The notes below the pieces were generated by a model. The model had not been told where the DNA came from. It was given only the letters and a program-made list of their open reading frames with translations, and ran no database searches. Positions 9,801 to 17,521 of a stretch of 64,000 nucleotides of DNA are shown one piece after another (position 1 is the first letter of the stretch; the number at the start of each line of letters is the position of its first letter). A program made the position numbers and the translations under genes. Source of the stretch: Balneola sp. (GTDB lineage Bacteria; Bacteroidota; Rhodothermia; Balneolales; Balneolaceae); NCBI GenBank assembly GCA_002694685.1, contig NZMW01000010.1, positions 496,001-560,000 on the forward strand. Reading direction: 5' to 3'.

Positions 9801-10126
9801 CCATATTCAAGGGCAACCCAAATGCCTATACCATCCTGAATATGGATCAGAGTAGCCCTGTTGTGCGGCATGGATGGAGTATTGGAATAGTTGAAAACCT
9901 TAAAATCGATGCCATCAAAGCGAACCAGACCATCGTAAGTTGTAATCCAGAGGAAACCGAGAGAATCTTGGGTGATGCTGTTAACGGTATTTACGGGAAG
10001 GCCGTCTTCCAGAGTCCAGGAGCGATGGGTAAGCGTGTCAAGGCGTTGCAATAAAGGTAACTGGAATGCTGAAGCGGATTCAACAAAAAGGAGGAGTAAA
10101 AAAAATAAAATTCCTTTTCTAACCAT
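6848..10126 (-). CDS. Two-component regulator propeller sensor histidine kinase
   Basis: 1092 residues. After a signal peptide (MVRKGILFFLLLLFVESASA) come about 14 short propeller repeats with the typical pattern of a conserved Gly, xIWV/LW and xTxxGLxR (for example DSLGFLWITTYDGLVRFDG), forming a periplasmic sensor. A Y_Y_Y-like beta-sandwich at about 690-780 and one membrane helix (about 790-808) follow, then a coiled coil, a HisKA domain with His873 in SLIAHDLRNPF, and a HATPase with NLISNAIKFTPNGG, IEDNGIGM and GTGLGLLIS. The usual HTCS partners, a receiver and an AraC domain, are absent, so phosphate must go to a regulator encoded elsewhere. It is separated by 47 bp from hpt. The ligand is unknown. 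Confidence 0.9.
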   Translation of the reverse strand: MVRKGILFFLLLLFVESASAFQLPLLQRLDTLTHRSWTLEDGLPVNTVNSITQDSLGFLWITTYDGLVRFDGIDFKVFNYSNTPSMPHNRATLIHIQDGIGIWVALEYGGVILIQDDTFTHFGDKNGFTSSDITKIMESSDGRMFFITHSGLFVYNGTQFSRAFETEIARQNQIHDIIEADDQTIWISTNHGLIHLDQGKVTSYFISAEQKDVRMLDVHQTSDGAILAATEAGLFKWIDGELHSLPKYAPLSDAPVLNVYEDDQILLYLTQGGTYQDKGSRIEKLPDYALRTQETYHHFLRDQDETLWLVGDGGTLSVLQDGTLQKLNDVEEVKDYYINNIFEDREGIIWLSTNTNGLINVSRSKVRNIGTPEGLSGDNTLAMFEENPQRYWVGTRGHGINVLEGNDIRTYDVADGIASNIIQAIGKGSDGNIWIGYHQKGLDKFTGDGFQNYTIGKNVEINDVHSIFKSSSGQLWVGTYGGLVKFDPINEQHEIFNLDDGLAGYKIRYITEDHDGALWVGTLDGGVSRFHEGTFTNYTVESGLSSNNIRSIYVDESEPGSIWVGTENNGLNRIKEGEVTFINTEDGLPDHIIHWVSQDSENWLWASSNRGVFKIHKSELNAYLDGEVGAFTLLHFGREEGMRNPEGNGSVQEAGLRTSNGDFWFATQEGVAIFKSKPSRAGKVPPNIFIKNVVAGNTSYEASEVQIQKEYKSFDVNFHGLTFAAPEKTRYRYKLNGYDDDWVEVFGERTASYVNVPSGDYTFEVSAANTDGVWSTEPAVAMISIQPFFYEQVWFYLLLVVIIGVGYYSASQVRYKYLVRKQEQLQKIIEEQTAELRKEKSDIQEKSKIIKLQAEELEESNKTKDKFFSLIAHDLRNPFQAILGYSEMMIDEVEEADRKELKTSLEYIHASSKSLLELVEHLLSWASLNTGKIQPEPEKVNLQELIERTHQLFDHVAQQKNVTLESDIPKELHLNADLNMLQTVLRNLISNAIKFTPNGGKVITRLFQDNEFYVIEIEDNGIGMSSKLVNELLRLDTNTSRIGTNEEKGTGLGLLISREMVGLHNGEIQVKSSVGTGSTFTLRFPKEGLAIS

Positions 10127-10173
10127 AATTCAAGTGATCACAAAAAACCTAAGCCATTTCACCGCACATTATA

Positions 10174-10740
10174 CTATTCATCCTTATCAATAACATAAAT
10201 CTGGGATAGATTTCGTCCCAGCTGCGCGTAGTCAAGGCCATATCCCAATACAAAAGCGTCAGGAATTTCGAAGCCCACGAAGTCTAATTGTACTTCATAT
10301 TTGGTAGCTGCTTTTTTGTGAAGCAGGGTGCAAACGGCAACGGAGGCAGGGTCATTTTCTTTAATCCGCTTGACCATATAATTCATGGAAAGGCCGGTGT
10401 CAACGATGTCTTCAACTAAAATAACATGACGCCCTTCAATTTTTGCATCAATATGTTTCAGTTCAGTGACTTCGCCAGAGGATACTTTTTTATCACCATA
10501 GCTGCTAAGCTTCATGAAATCAACTTCACAGTCAATACTTACGTGTCGCATCAAATCCGAAAGGAAGATAAAAGCGCCATTCAGGATGCCTATGAAGATC
10601 GGTTTTTTGCCCTCATATTTTTTATCAAGCTGGTTACCCAGCTGATTCATGCGCTCGTCAATCTGTTCTTTTGTGATGAAGATTTTAAAATTCTCGCCGT
10701 TGCATGTTAATGTATCCGGCTGGTAAAAAGATGAACTCAT
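10174..10740 (-). CDS. hpt: Hypoxanthine phosphoribosyltransferase
   Basis: 188 residues, the usual length for the family. It makes IMP (and GMP) from hypoxanthine or guanine and PRPP in purine salvage. The PRPP-binding motif VILVEDIVDTGLSM lies at about 110-123, preceded by the flexible-loop region LSSYGDKKVSSGEV. The C-terminal VGFEIPDAFVLGYGLDYAQ is the base-binding part characteristic of Hpt. The start is 1 bp after the tilS stop, forming the tilS-hpt pair that is common in bacteria, so the two genes are surely one transcript. The adjacent propeller kinase gene lies downstream on the same strand. Confidence 0.95.
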   Translation of the reverse strand: MSSSFYQPDTLTCNGENFKIFITKEQIDERMNQLGNQLDKKYEGKKPIFIGILNGAFIFLSDLMRHVSIDCEVDFMKLSSYGDKKVSSGEVTELKHIDAKIEGRHVILVEDIVDTGLSMNYMVKRIKENDPASVAVCTLLHKKAATKYEVQLDFVGFEIPDAFVLGYGLDYAQLGRNLSQIYVIDKDE

Positions 10741-10741
10741 A

Positions 10742-12088
10742 CTAAGTAAAATTAATGGTCAAAAAGGTTTGTGAACTGGAGTTGTATTTGGCTATTTCCG
10801 AAACGGCTCCTCGCTCTCCGTTAACTGCTGAAACAGGGTAAATAATGGCATAAATAGTACTATCTGATCCGCACAATACCAAAGCCTTTTCCTTCAAATG
10901 TGAAGGAATTTTACGGTTGGTAAGATGGTCTGAGACTTTTTGATGCCCATCCATGCCCAAAGGATGAAAAGCATCACCGGCCTCCCAGGTTCTGAGTACA
11001 AGTGGCCAGGCAAGTTTATCCGAATCCAGTTGGAGGCTCGCTTTCTTGCTGAGGCGGGATTTTAGCCTGAACTTGATTCCACGTTTTTCAACTGCTTTGT
11101 CGACTAATCGCTTTTCGAGAATGGCAATTTTATCCGAATCCCCATCTTCCTTATCAGGCTCAATACGGATTTCATTCCGGTCGCGAATCAACAACACATT
11201 TCCAATACGCAGCTTTTTGCCGGTTTGCAGAGAATCTACTTCTGCGAGCTCTTTGAGCTGTCCTTTAGAATATTCACCCTCCAGACCCACCTGATCCAGA
11301 ATGGTTTTAAGTACGGCCGTTTTTAGGATTGCAGGCAGCTCATTGAATTTCTCACGGTGAATGAAGTTGGACGAAGAAACCTGATCAGCCAGGATATTCA
11401 TGCTCGCCTCAAAGGTTTGAGCGTGCTCCGTGAGGCTCAGGATATTTTTCTCCCACCCGGGAAATAGACTATCCATTTTTGGGGTGAACTCATTACGAAG
11501 GAAATTACGAGCGTATTCGGAGGACTTGTTACTTTTATCAGTGCGGAAAGGAATAGCTTCAGCATCGCAAAAAGTCAGGAGGTTCTGTTTGGAAAAGGAA
11601 AGCAGGGGACGAAATAATTCACCATCCCAAACTCTCATACCTTGCCATGCTGTGGGCGCACTACCCCGGAATATCTTCTGCAAAATAGTTTCAACCTGAT
11701 CATCGCGGTGGTGTGCGGTAACTATGGCATCTGCCTTGAAATCACCCTTTAGATCCCGAAAAAACTGATAGCGTTGATTGCGGGCCCATTCCTGAAAATT
11801 TTGGCCTTCCGCTTCTTCAGGGTTGAGCCGGATTGAACAACATTCAAACCCCCAGGCAAAAGCCATCTGCTCGACGAGTTCCTGATCTGAATCGGACTCC
11901 TTTCCTCGTTTGGCATAGTTCACATGAACAACTAATCCATCTAAATTAAGCTTATAGAAAAGATAAAGCAGAGCCATTGAATCAGGTCCGCCGCTAACGC
12001 CAAGAATGAAAAAAGCATCGTTATCAAAATAGTCTGACAGACAGTTTTTGAGCTGCTTTTGTAGTTTTTTTGTCACCGATTTTGCCAT
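10742..12088 (-). CDS. tilS: tRNA(Ile)-lysidine synthetase
   Basis: 448 residues. It attaches lysine to cytidine 34 of tRNA-Ile(CAU), changing the anticodon to read AUA. The ATP pyrophosphatase motif VSGGPDSM is at about 30-37, followed by VVHVNYAKRG, then TAHHRDDQVETIL and FRPLLSFSKQ. The C-terminal TilS domain (about 355-430) has LVLRTWEAGDAFHPLGM and KVSDHLTNRKIPSHLK. The length and domain order fit full-size TilS. It is followed without a gap by hpt. The next gene upstream (DUF1643) is transcribed away from it, and the intervening DNA is repetitive. Confidence 0.95.
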   Translation of the reverse strand: MAKSVTKKLQKQLKNCLSDYFDNDAFFILGVSGGPDSMALLYLFYKLNLDGLVVHVNYAKRGKESDSDQELVEQMAFAWGFECCSIRLNPEEAEGQNFQEWARNQRYQFFRDLKGDFKADAIVTAHHRDDQVETILQKIFRGSAPTAWQGMRVWDGELFRPLLSFSKQNLLTFCDAEAIPFRTDKSNKSSEYARNFLRNEFTPKMDSLFPGWEKNILSLTEHAQTFEASMNILADQVSSSNFIHREKFNELPAILKTAVLKTILDQVGLEGEYSKGQLKELAEVDSLQTGKKLRIGNVLLIRDRNEIRIEPDKEDGDSDKIAILEKRLVDKAVEKRGIKFRLKSRLSKKASLQLDSDKLAWPLVLRTWEAGDAFHPLGMDGHQKVSDHLTNRKIPSHLKEKALVLCGSDSTIYAIIYPVSAVNGERGAVSEIAKYNSSSQTFLTINFT

Positions 12089-12219
12089 GAAAAAAAGTAG
12101 GGGGAATAAGGGAGAATGTCGAGGGCTTAAGTACCAATCTCCTAATTCTAAAATTAAACTTGTGGCCGCTCGGCCATGCCCGACTGAAAGGCGGCTAAAG
12201 AGATGAAATAAGAGGCAAT

Positions 12220-12353
12220 GTCATCCTGAACAAGGAGCTCGCGATGGCGTGAAAGATCTGCCCTAAGAAGACCTCTATCTTACAAAACTTTTAGTAGATT
12301 GGTATGTGTGAAAAAGAGATCCCGAACTTCGCGTTCGCAAAGTTCGGGATGAC
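12220..12353. repeat. Dispersed hairpin element bounded by GTCATCC/GGATGAC
   Basis: The 395-bp gap between tilS and the DUF1643 gene has no convincing gene. It contains an element that begins GTCATCCTGAAC and ends GTTCGGGATGAC. An inner hairpin (12319-12350) has 11-bp arms ATCCCGAACTT / AAGTTCGGGAT. Elements with the same ends occur at 17522-17669, 25464-25607, 26041-26257 and 26327-26468, so this is one member of a family. Confidence 0.75.
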
Positions 12354-12413
12354 ACAGCCTTATACGATATCCATAGCCGTCCTGAGGAAGGGCATTACCC
12401 GTTGGGCAATTTT

Positions 12414-12434
12414 GGTCATTGGTCATTGGTCATT
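12414..12434 (+). repeat. Three copies of the heptamer GGTCATT
   Basis: Three perfect tandem copies of the 7-bp unit GGTCATT, just upstream of the DUF1643 gene. The same heptamer is repeated 11 times at 13213-13289 on the other side of that gene. Confidence 0.9.
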
Positions 12435-12483
12435 GTAATTTGGATATTCCCACCCTCAAAAAAAGCTGAACCAAACCCACATT

Positions 12484-13014
12484 ATGTACCCCGACCGCCC
12501 CTGGATTTACCATCACGATGAACCGCTGACTCGATACTCATTAGGCCAAGAGGGTGATAATCCGCTTATCTGTTTTGGGGTGAATCCATCCACAGCCAAG
12601 CCGGGTGACCTAGACCCAACGGTTGCTTCCGTCGCTCGTTTTGCCATTGAGAAAGATTATGATGGCTGGTTAATGTTCAACCTTTATCCTCAGCGTGCCA
12701 CAAATCCGGATAAAATGCATAAGCACTTCCAGAAAAAAATCCATGACAAAAATGTAGAGGTTATTGAAGACCTGATTAAGAAAGCAGGTTCCGGTGTTGA
12801 TATCTGGTGCGCATGGGGAACTTTGATTGAAAAACGCCCTTACCTTACCCGTTGTCTCCAGGATATTTATGAAGCTATATCAGGAAAAGGGAATCGATTT
12901 TTTACCCGTGGGAAAATATCCAAAGCCGGCCACCCACACCACCCGCTCTATCTCCGAAAAACATCCCCCATGGATGAATTTGATATAGGGTATTATGTGA
13001 AAGAGACTATTTAA
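12484..13014 (+). CDS. DUF1643 domain-containing protein
   Basis: 176 residues. The conserved DUF1643 features are present: an N-terminal YSL segment, ICFGVNPSTAKPGDLDPTV at about 38-56, then DGWLMFNLYPQRATNPDKM, the IWCAWGT stretch and the C-terminal ISKAGHPHHPLYL. The family is widespread and sometimes carried on mobile DNA, but no reaction is established. It is a cytoplasmic single-domain protein with no signal sequence. It stands alone between two repeat-rich spacers carrying the GGTCATT heptamer, which is the notable part of its context. The ATG at 12484 starts a protein whose N-terminus matches the family. Confidence 0.85.
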   Translation: MYPDRPWIYHHDEPLTRYSLGQEGDNPLICFGVNPSTAKPGDLDPTVASVARFAIEKDYDGWLMFNLYPQRATNPDKMHKHFQKKIHDKNVEVIEDLIKKAGSGVDIWCAWGTLIEKRPYLTRCLQDIYEAISGKGNRFFTRGKISKAGHPHHPLYLRKTSPMDEFDIGYYVKETI

Positions 13015-13021
13015 AAACACC

Positions 13022-13079
13022 CCATCTGACGACTTTGTTAAGGCACAGGATATAAAACTCGCAAAGAGTCGTCCGATGG
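13022..13079 (+). repeat. 58-bp palindromic REP-like element, copy 1
   Basis: The arms CCATCTGACGACT and AGTCGTCCGATGG pair over 13 positions with one mismatch, separated by 32 bp. A second 58-bp copy in the same orientation is at 14875-14932, so the pair flanks the M24 peptidase gene. The middle parts are similar but diverged (both end CAAAGAGTCG). The 397-bp gap holding this copy has no supported gene. Confidence 0.85.
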
Positions 13080-13212
13080 CTGGGCAGATTAAAATTCAAT
13101 GTCCCTTATACAATCACCGATCCGCTCAGGGTTAAAACCCATTCGCTTGTGTAAAGAGAAGTATTATACCCGCCTAAAAAACTACTCTCCGAACACTCAA
13201 AATTTGTATTCT

Positions 13213-13289
13213 GGTCATTGGTCATTGGTCATTGGTCATTGGTCATTGGTCATTGGTCATTGGTCATTGGTCATTGGTCATTGGTCATT
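13213..13289 (+). repeat. Tandem array of 11 perfect GGTCATT heptamers
   Basis: Exactly 77 bp made of 11 identical 7-bp units. It resembles in form the short tandemly repeated heptanucleotides known from cyanobacterial genomes. One frame reads as a periodic peptide (LVIGHWS...), but nothing else supports a gene. Copy number is likely to vary between strains. Confidence 0.95.
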
Positions 13290-13411
13290 AGCACATCCCA
13301 CGTTCCCAAGCTCCTGCTTGGAGAACGGCCTCTAGGTAGCTCCAGCTTCCCGTTTGTCTGATACCCTACAATCATCGATATTCTTTCAGATTTATAACCA
13401 ACATCCAATCT

Positions 13412-14710
13412 ATGCTCCGCTACTTAATAGTTTTTGTATTCTTGACTTCTGCCTGTACTACGGAATCCCAACCACCGATTGAATGGGGTGAATCACCGTG
13501 GCCCGAAATTCGCAAAGAGCGGATCTCAACATTGTTACCGCAAGCTATGGAAGTCGCAAATGTGGATGCATGGATTGTCATATGTCGCGAAAATAACAAC
13601 GATCCAATTGCCGACCACATCGGTGGAGAAAATGCCGGAGGTACCGCCGCTTTTCTTTTTTATGTGGATGAAGAAGGATTTCACTCCCGCGTCTATTCTC
13701 CATCCGGAGAAGCGACAGCGCTGGACGAATTGGATATCCATGATACCGTGATTCCGGTTGCTCGGGGAACTTCAGCAATGGAACAGTCTGCAGATTTTAT
13801 CAAGACAAAAAATTTTGATCGAATTGCCATCAATTCCTCCACATCGAATGTACAGGCAGATGGGCTTAGTTTCACGCAGCGACAGGCACTGGAAAGAGCA
13901 CTTGGCTCATCGCTGAGTTCCAAGCTGGTTTCATCAGAAGAATTGATTTACGAATGGCTTTCTGTCAAGCTCCCTGCTGAAGTAGATATTATGACCCAAG
14001 CAGCAGAATTGACGGCTCAATGGCAGATTGAGGCGTATGAAATTATTGAACCCGGTGTAACCACGGACGCTGAAGTTGCGGCTTTTTTGGATGCGAAGAT
14101 GGAAGAGTATGGAGTAGGAGAGGCATGGAATCCAACCCAAAACCCTAACGTAAATTCAGGCGCTGATCGTGGACATTCTCACGCCACTGACAAAGTGATT
14201 ATGCCTGGCGATGTCATCCAAACAGATTTTGGGATCAAGCTGTACGACCGATGGGTGAGTGACATTCAACGTTTTGCGTATGTGCTAAAAGAGGGCGAGA
14301 CAGAAGCTCCGGAGGATATCCAGTTTTACTGGGAGTCGGCCAGAGCCGGAAACCGAGCAGCCTTCAATGCAATGGCACCGGGAGTGAAGGGAGTAGAAGT
14401 AGATGCAGCACAGCGGGCACTGATGGAAGAGAGTGAATCAGAATATGTGATGTGGAGTACGGGCCACCCAGTGGGCTATGTCGCTCATGATACGGGGCCA
14501 AATTTAGGCGGGTCGCAATCTCCATCAATTCGCCCTTCAGCTCAAAAAATTCTAAAACCTGGGATGGTATTTGCCTTCGACGGTTTCCACAGCTGGCCCT
14601 TAACGGATAGCACCTACAAAACTATTTCCGTAGAGGAGATGGTAGTGATTACCGAAAACGGCGCTGAGTTTTTGATTCCTCCGCAAGAAGAGTTGGTGCT
14701 GGTGGAGTAG
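13412..14710 (+). CDS. M24-family (Xaa-Pro aminopeptidase-like) exported peptidase
   Basis: 432 residues with a lipoprotein-type signal (LIVFVFLTSAC, lipobox Cys15), so probably membrane-anchored outside the cytoplasm. An N-terminal creatinase-like domain (about 30-195) precedes the pita-bread M24 domain. Metal ligands seen are Asp272 (IQTDFG), Asp284 (SDIQRF), the His of STGHPVGYVAHD, and a Glu in ISVEEMVVITE. The usual first glutamate (GMVFxIEPG) is replaced by GMVFAFDGFH, with Asp instead of Glu, so activity or metal preference could differ. The family removes N-terminal residues next to proline or cleaves dipeptides. It is flanked by two copies of a 58-bp palindrome and lies near two S9 peptidases. 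Confidence 0.85.
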   Translation: MLRYLIVFVFLTSACTTESQPPIEWGESPWPEIRKERISTLLPQAMEVANVDAWIVICRENNNDPIADHIGGENAGGTAAFLFYVDEEGFHSRVYSPSGEATALDELDIHDTVIPVARGTSAMEQSADFIKTKNFDRIAINSSTSNVQADGLSFTQRQALERALGSSLSSKLVSSEELIYEWLSVKLPAEVDIMTQAAELTAQWQIEAYEIIEPGVTTDAEVAAFLDAKMEEYGVGEAWNPTQNPNVNSGADRGHSHATDKVIMPGDVIQTDFGIKLYDRWVSDIQRFAYVLKEGETEAPEDIQFYWESARAGNRAAFNAMAPGVKGVEVDAAQRALMEESESEYVMWSTGHPVGYVAHDTGPNLGGSQSPSIRPSAQKILKPGMVFAFDGFHSWPLTDSTYKTISVEEMVVITENGAEFLIPPQEELVLVE

Positions 14711-14727
14711 AATTATAAGTGCCAAAC

Positions 14728-14785
14728 TCCCAAGTCCCAAGTCCCAAGTCCCAAGTCCCAAATCCCAATGACCAACGACCCATGA
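14728..14785 (+). repeat. Degenerate heptamer tandem repeats (TCCCAAG, then AATGACC-like)
   Basis: Four perfect TCCCAAG units (14728-14755) are followed by TCCCAAA and TCCCAAT, then AATGACC / AACGACC / CATGAC-like units. The last units are the reverse complement of the GGTCATT heptamer of 13213-13289. The 281-bp gap also holds a strong hairpin at 14812-14839 (13-bp arms, one mismatch) and REP copy 2; no gene is supported. Confidence 0.85.
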
Positions 14786-14874
14786 CTAATTCTGTGGGAG
14801 TTAATAACGACTCGCTCCTGACGCTCTGCGTCGGAGCGAAAAGGTGGCTCAGCAGAAAGTGGTGCAAAAAAAGA

Positions 14875-14932
14875 CCATCTGACGACTGGATAAAAGGGCA
14901 GGACATCAAATCCACAAAGAGTCGTCCGATGG
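14875..14932 (+). repeat. 58-bp palindromic REP-like element, copy 2
   Basis: Same 13-bp arms (CCATCTGACGACT / AGTCGTCCGATGG), length and orientation as copy 1 at 13022-13079. It lies 164 bp after the M24 peptidase stop and 59 bp before the convergent S9 peptidase stop. Confidence 0.85.
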
Positions 14933-14991
14933 CTGGGGTGGGTTAAAGAAAAATCACAAATCGGTCGTTCGGTTCATCGATCACTCGCAAA

Positions 14992-17202
14992 TCACTCCTC
15001 CTCCCCTTCAAAATGCTTTTCATACCAATCAAACACCGTTTCCCACTGGTGGTAGAAATCCTCCTCGGTGCCTGCCAAACCAGCGCCGTGACCTGCATCC
15101 ATGTAATTCACCCACTTCACTTCCTTGCCGAGGCGGCGCAAGGCATAATACATTTCCCGCTGATTGTCGGCCGGGACATTCCAATCGCCTTCTCCACTTA
15201 AGATGAGCAGAGGGGTCGTGATGCGATCCGCAAAAAAGACGGCGCTATGGGCCACATATTTATCCGGGGCCTCCCAGAACGTCTGTCCGATTCGATCCTG
15301 TCCCACTTCTGCAGCAGAATAATTTCGCGTACCGATTTTAGGACTATCACCCAGAAAGCTGATGGCATTCACCTTGCCGGAGTTATTGATAGCAGCCGCA
15401 AAGCGATCCGTTTGTGTGATCAGAAGGTTAGTTCCGTACCCGCCATAACTAATGCCCTCCACGCCCAGCTTCGAGCCATCTACGAGGCCACGTTCCATGA
15501 GTTTGTTGATGGCGGTGGTCACGCCCTTCACCCAACCTTCACCGGGATAACCCAGCTCGAGATCTACAGAAGGGCGGAGGACAAAATAATCACGGTTGGC
15601 CAGGACGTTAGCCAGTGCATTAAAGGAATTATCAAAGAAATTCTCGTAGATATAAGCGATCAGCGGATACTGCTTTCCCTCCTCATAATTGGCGGGATAA
15701 TAAAGTACGCCATACAGGGTATCGCCGTCCACATCCATATACTGAATGAGTTCGGTTTCAGGGATTTTGTATTCGCTGAGCCAATCATTGAAATCAGTGA
15801 GTTGGCGAAGGTCGCTCAGTTCGTAATTGCTGACATAGACTTCGTAAGGATGATTTCCCTCGGCTCGTTCAAAAAGGAGGACATCCGCATCCTCGGCAAA
15901 ATTCCAGTCCGAATAGAGTTGATCATCCACCATGAGCGTTTCCATTTCCTGAGTTTCGATATCATATCGAACCATTCCACGTTGCCATTCGTCGCGGGCG
16001 GAAGAGGTGAAATACAGGTAGCGATCATCATCTGACCAATGCATCAGGTTCAGGCGCGGTTCACTGTTTTCATCTTCCGGAAACTCAAAAACCAGTTCCA
16101 TATCAGTTCCCGCGGTGTCGATGTGGTGATATCCTTTCTCGGAACGTAGCAGCATCGAGGCTCCGCTTTCGCTCCACCGGCTGAAGCTGAACTTCAGGCT
16201 GGTGGTATCTTCCTTCTCAATAAACTCATAACGATCGGCTGTAATCTCAGTTACGGCTGTATCTGCGATATGGCGGATAAAGACTTTTCCCTCCTCCGTC
16301 CAGGCCCACGAAGTTCCGGCAGGATCCCAATCCAGATTCAGCGATTTCTCGGTTCGGGAAATCAGGGTATCCCGAAGAGCCGGATCATTCAGACTGATGG
16401 TGTACATCATCTCTTCGCTGGCATCATCAGATCGGGTATAATTTGTTTTCAGGGGGAATTCCTCCGTCACGGCGACAAAAGATCCGTCTTCAGGGATATT
16501 GAGTGAAGCAATTATAACTTCATCAGTGAGTTCGGTGACTTGCCGTGAATCGGTATTGACCAGCGCGAGCACCGACTGATCATTTTGCATCCATACCCGA
16601 TCCCAGGCCAGGAAATCCTTGTCAGATTCCTGAATCACTACCGGGCCGTCGTTGGTGGACGTGTACATAGAATCGGCCTTAGCTCTCCACCCATCGACTC
16701 TTAAAGACAGCATCAATCCCGTTCCATCCGGCATCCAGTTCAGGTCGGTATTGGAAGCGATCTCCAGGTCGGTTTTGGGTTTGAACTCTCGCAGGCGATT
16801 CCGTTCGGCATCATACATATGCAAGGTAACCCGCTGCTTGTCCATCAGGATGACCGCCAGCGTTCGGTTATCGGGAGACCAGGCCGAGGCCTGAATGACG
16901 GTAGGTCCGTCGGTGACTTCATTTCGCTCCCCGCTCTCAGTATTCAATACATACAGGCGGGATTTGCGTTGCTGTACATAGGTTGGGTCGGCAAATTTGA
17001 AATGGTCAATCCCCAGCCGGTCGCGCTGTGATGAGGAGGTGACGGCTGCAAATCGCCCGTCATTCGTAATGCCGGTGATATTGGTGTTTTCCACTTCCAG
17101 CATCTGATCCGGAGTGAAGGTTTTAAGCTCTTGCGCGTAGGCCGGCTGATGGGTTTGTGAAAGAATCCCTGCAAGCAGGATAAAAAACAGGATGCGTGAC
17201 AT
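14992..17202 (-). CDS. S9-family prolyl oligopeptidase-like exported peptidase
   Basis: 736 residues with a signal peptide (MSRILFFILLAGILSQTHQPAYA). A beta-propeller of WD40-like/DPP-IV-like repeats spans about 30-470, followed by an alpha/beta-hydrolase domain. The nucleophile is Ser585 in GVEGISYGGYG. The acid lies in LILSGEGDWNVPADNQ and the His in MDAGHGAGL, giving the Ser-Asp-His triad in S9 order. The family hydrolyses short peptides, often after proline. It is transcribed divergently from another S9 gene at 18047 across 844 bp of repeat-rich DNA and is convergent with the M24 gene, so three exported peptidases cluster here. Confidence 0.92.
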   Translation of the reverse strand: MSRILFFILLAGILSQTHQPAYAQELKTFTPDQMLEVENTNITGITNDGRFAAVTSSSQRDRLGIDHFKFADPTYVQQRKSRLYVLNTESGERNEVTDGPTVIQASAWSPDNRTLAVILMDKQRVTLHMYDAERNRLREFKPKTDLEIASNTDLNWMPDGTGLMLSLRVDGWRAKADSMYTSTNDGPVVIQESDKDFLAWDRVWMQNDQSVLALVNTDSRQVTELTDEVIIASLNIPEDGSFVAVTEEFPLKTNYTRSDDASEEMMYTISLNDPALRDTLISRTEKSLNLDWDPAGTSWAWTEEGKVFIRHIADTAVTEITADRYEFIEKEDTTSLKFSFSRWSESGASMLLRSEKGYHHIDTAGTDMELVFEFPEDENSEPRLNLMHWSDDDRYLYFTSSARDEWQRGMVRYDIETQEMETLMVDDQLYSDWNFAEDADVLLFERAEGNHPYEVYVSNYELSDLRQLTDFNDWLSEYKIPETELIQYMDVDGDTLYGVLYYPANYEEGKQYPLIAYIYENFFDNSFNALANVLANRDYFVLRPSVDLELGYPGEGWVKGVTTAINKLMERGLVDGSKLGVEGISYGGYGTNLLITQTDRFAAAINNSGKVNAISFLGDSPKIGTRNYSAAEVGQDRIGQTFWEAPDKYVAHSAVFFADRITTPLLILSGEGDWNVPADNQREMYYALRRLGKEVKWVNYMDAGHGAGLAGTEEDFYHQWETVFDWYEKHFEGEEE

Positions 17203-17246
17203 AGTGAAGTACCCTTGGAGTTAAGAAATGATTGAAGGGTAAGTAC

Positions 17247-17281
17247 GCGCCTTCCGGCGAGGTTTGCAAGTGGGGTGTTTT
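17247..17281 (+). repeat. Dispersed motif GCGCCTTCCGGCGAGGTTTG (copy 1)
   Basis: A motif of about 35 bp, continuing AAGTGGGGTGT, lies just upstream of the S9 peptidase gene at 14992-17202. A close copy is at 20951-20983 after the second S9 gene, and its core recurs inverted at 24436-24447. Confidence 0.7.
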
Positions 17282-17300
17282 GATACTTGGCTTGTGTTTC

Positions 17301-17441
17301 CCTAATCAAACAGGACCCTATCCCCGGCCCTTTCCCTAACGCACTTTATTTATGAAGTGGATATAGAAACTAGATCTATGTGTATTTATGCAATTGAGGC
17401 GAGTCATCAAGTATGCGCCAGGGCAAGGGAGCTCTTTGGTG
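17301..17441 (+). repeat. 141-bp direct repeat, copy 1
   Basis: From CCTAATCAAACAGGACCC to GGGCAAGGGAGCTC the sequence recurs 415 bp further on at 17716-17856 with scattered differences. Its C-rich left part (GGCCCTTTCCCT) can partly pair with its G-rich right part (AGGGCAAGGGAG). It lies in the 844-bp gap between the two divergent S9 genes, where I see no real gene. Confidence 0.85.
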
Positions 17442-17521
17442 ACTTTGGTTGCTTGGATAAGAGAGAAGAGGTTTATGGAAAGTTGAAAATGGTCAATTAT
17501 TATTATGAAGCCCCAATTGTT

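Noticed and set aside
13213-13289. Array considered as CRISPR
   Set aside because: The unit is only 7 bp with no spacers and no cas genes; the 414-bp array has no spacer structure either.
13099-13335. 78-residue ORF with a periodic LVIGHWS peptide
   Set aside because: The periodicity is just translation of the GGTCATT array; the flanks have no protein-like character and no ribosome site.
15247-16035. 262-residue ORF antisense to the S9 peptidase
   Set aside because: It is a frame shadow of a long, well-supported gene with a complete catalytic triad; it has no start signal or family resemblance.
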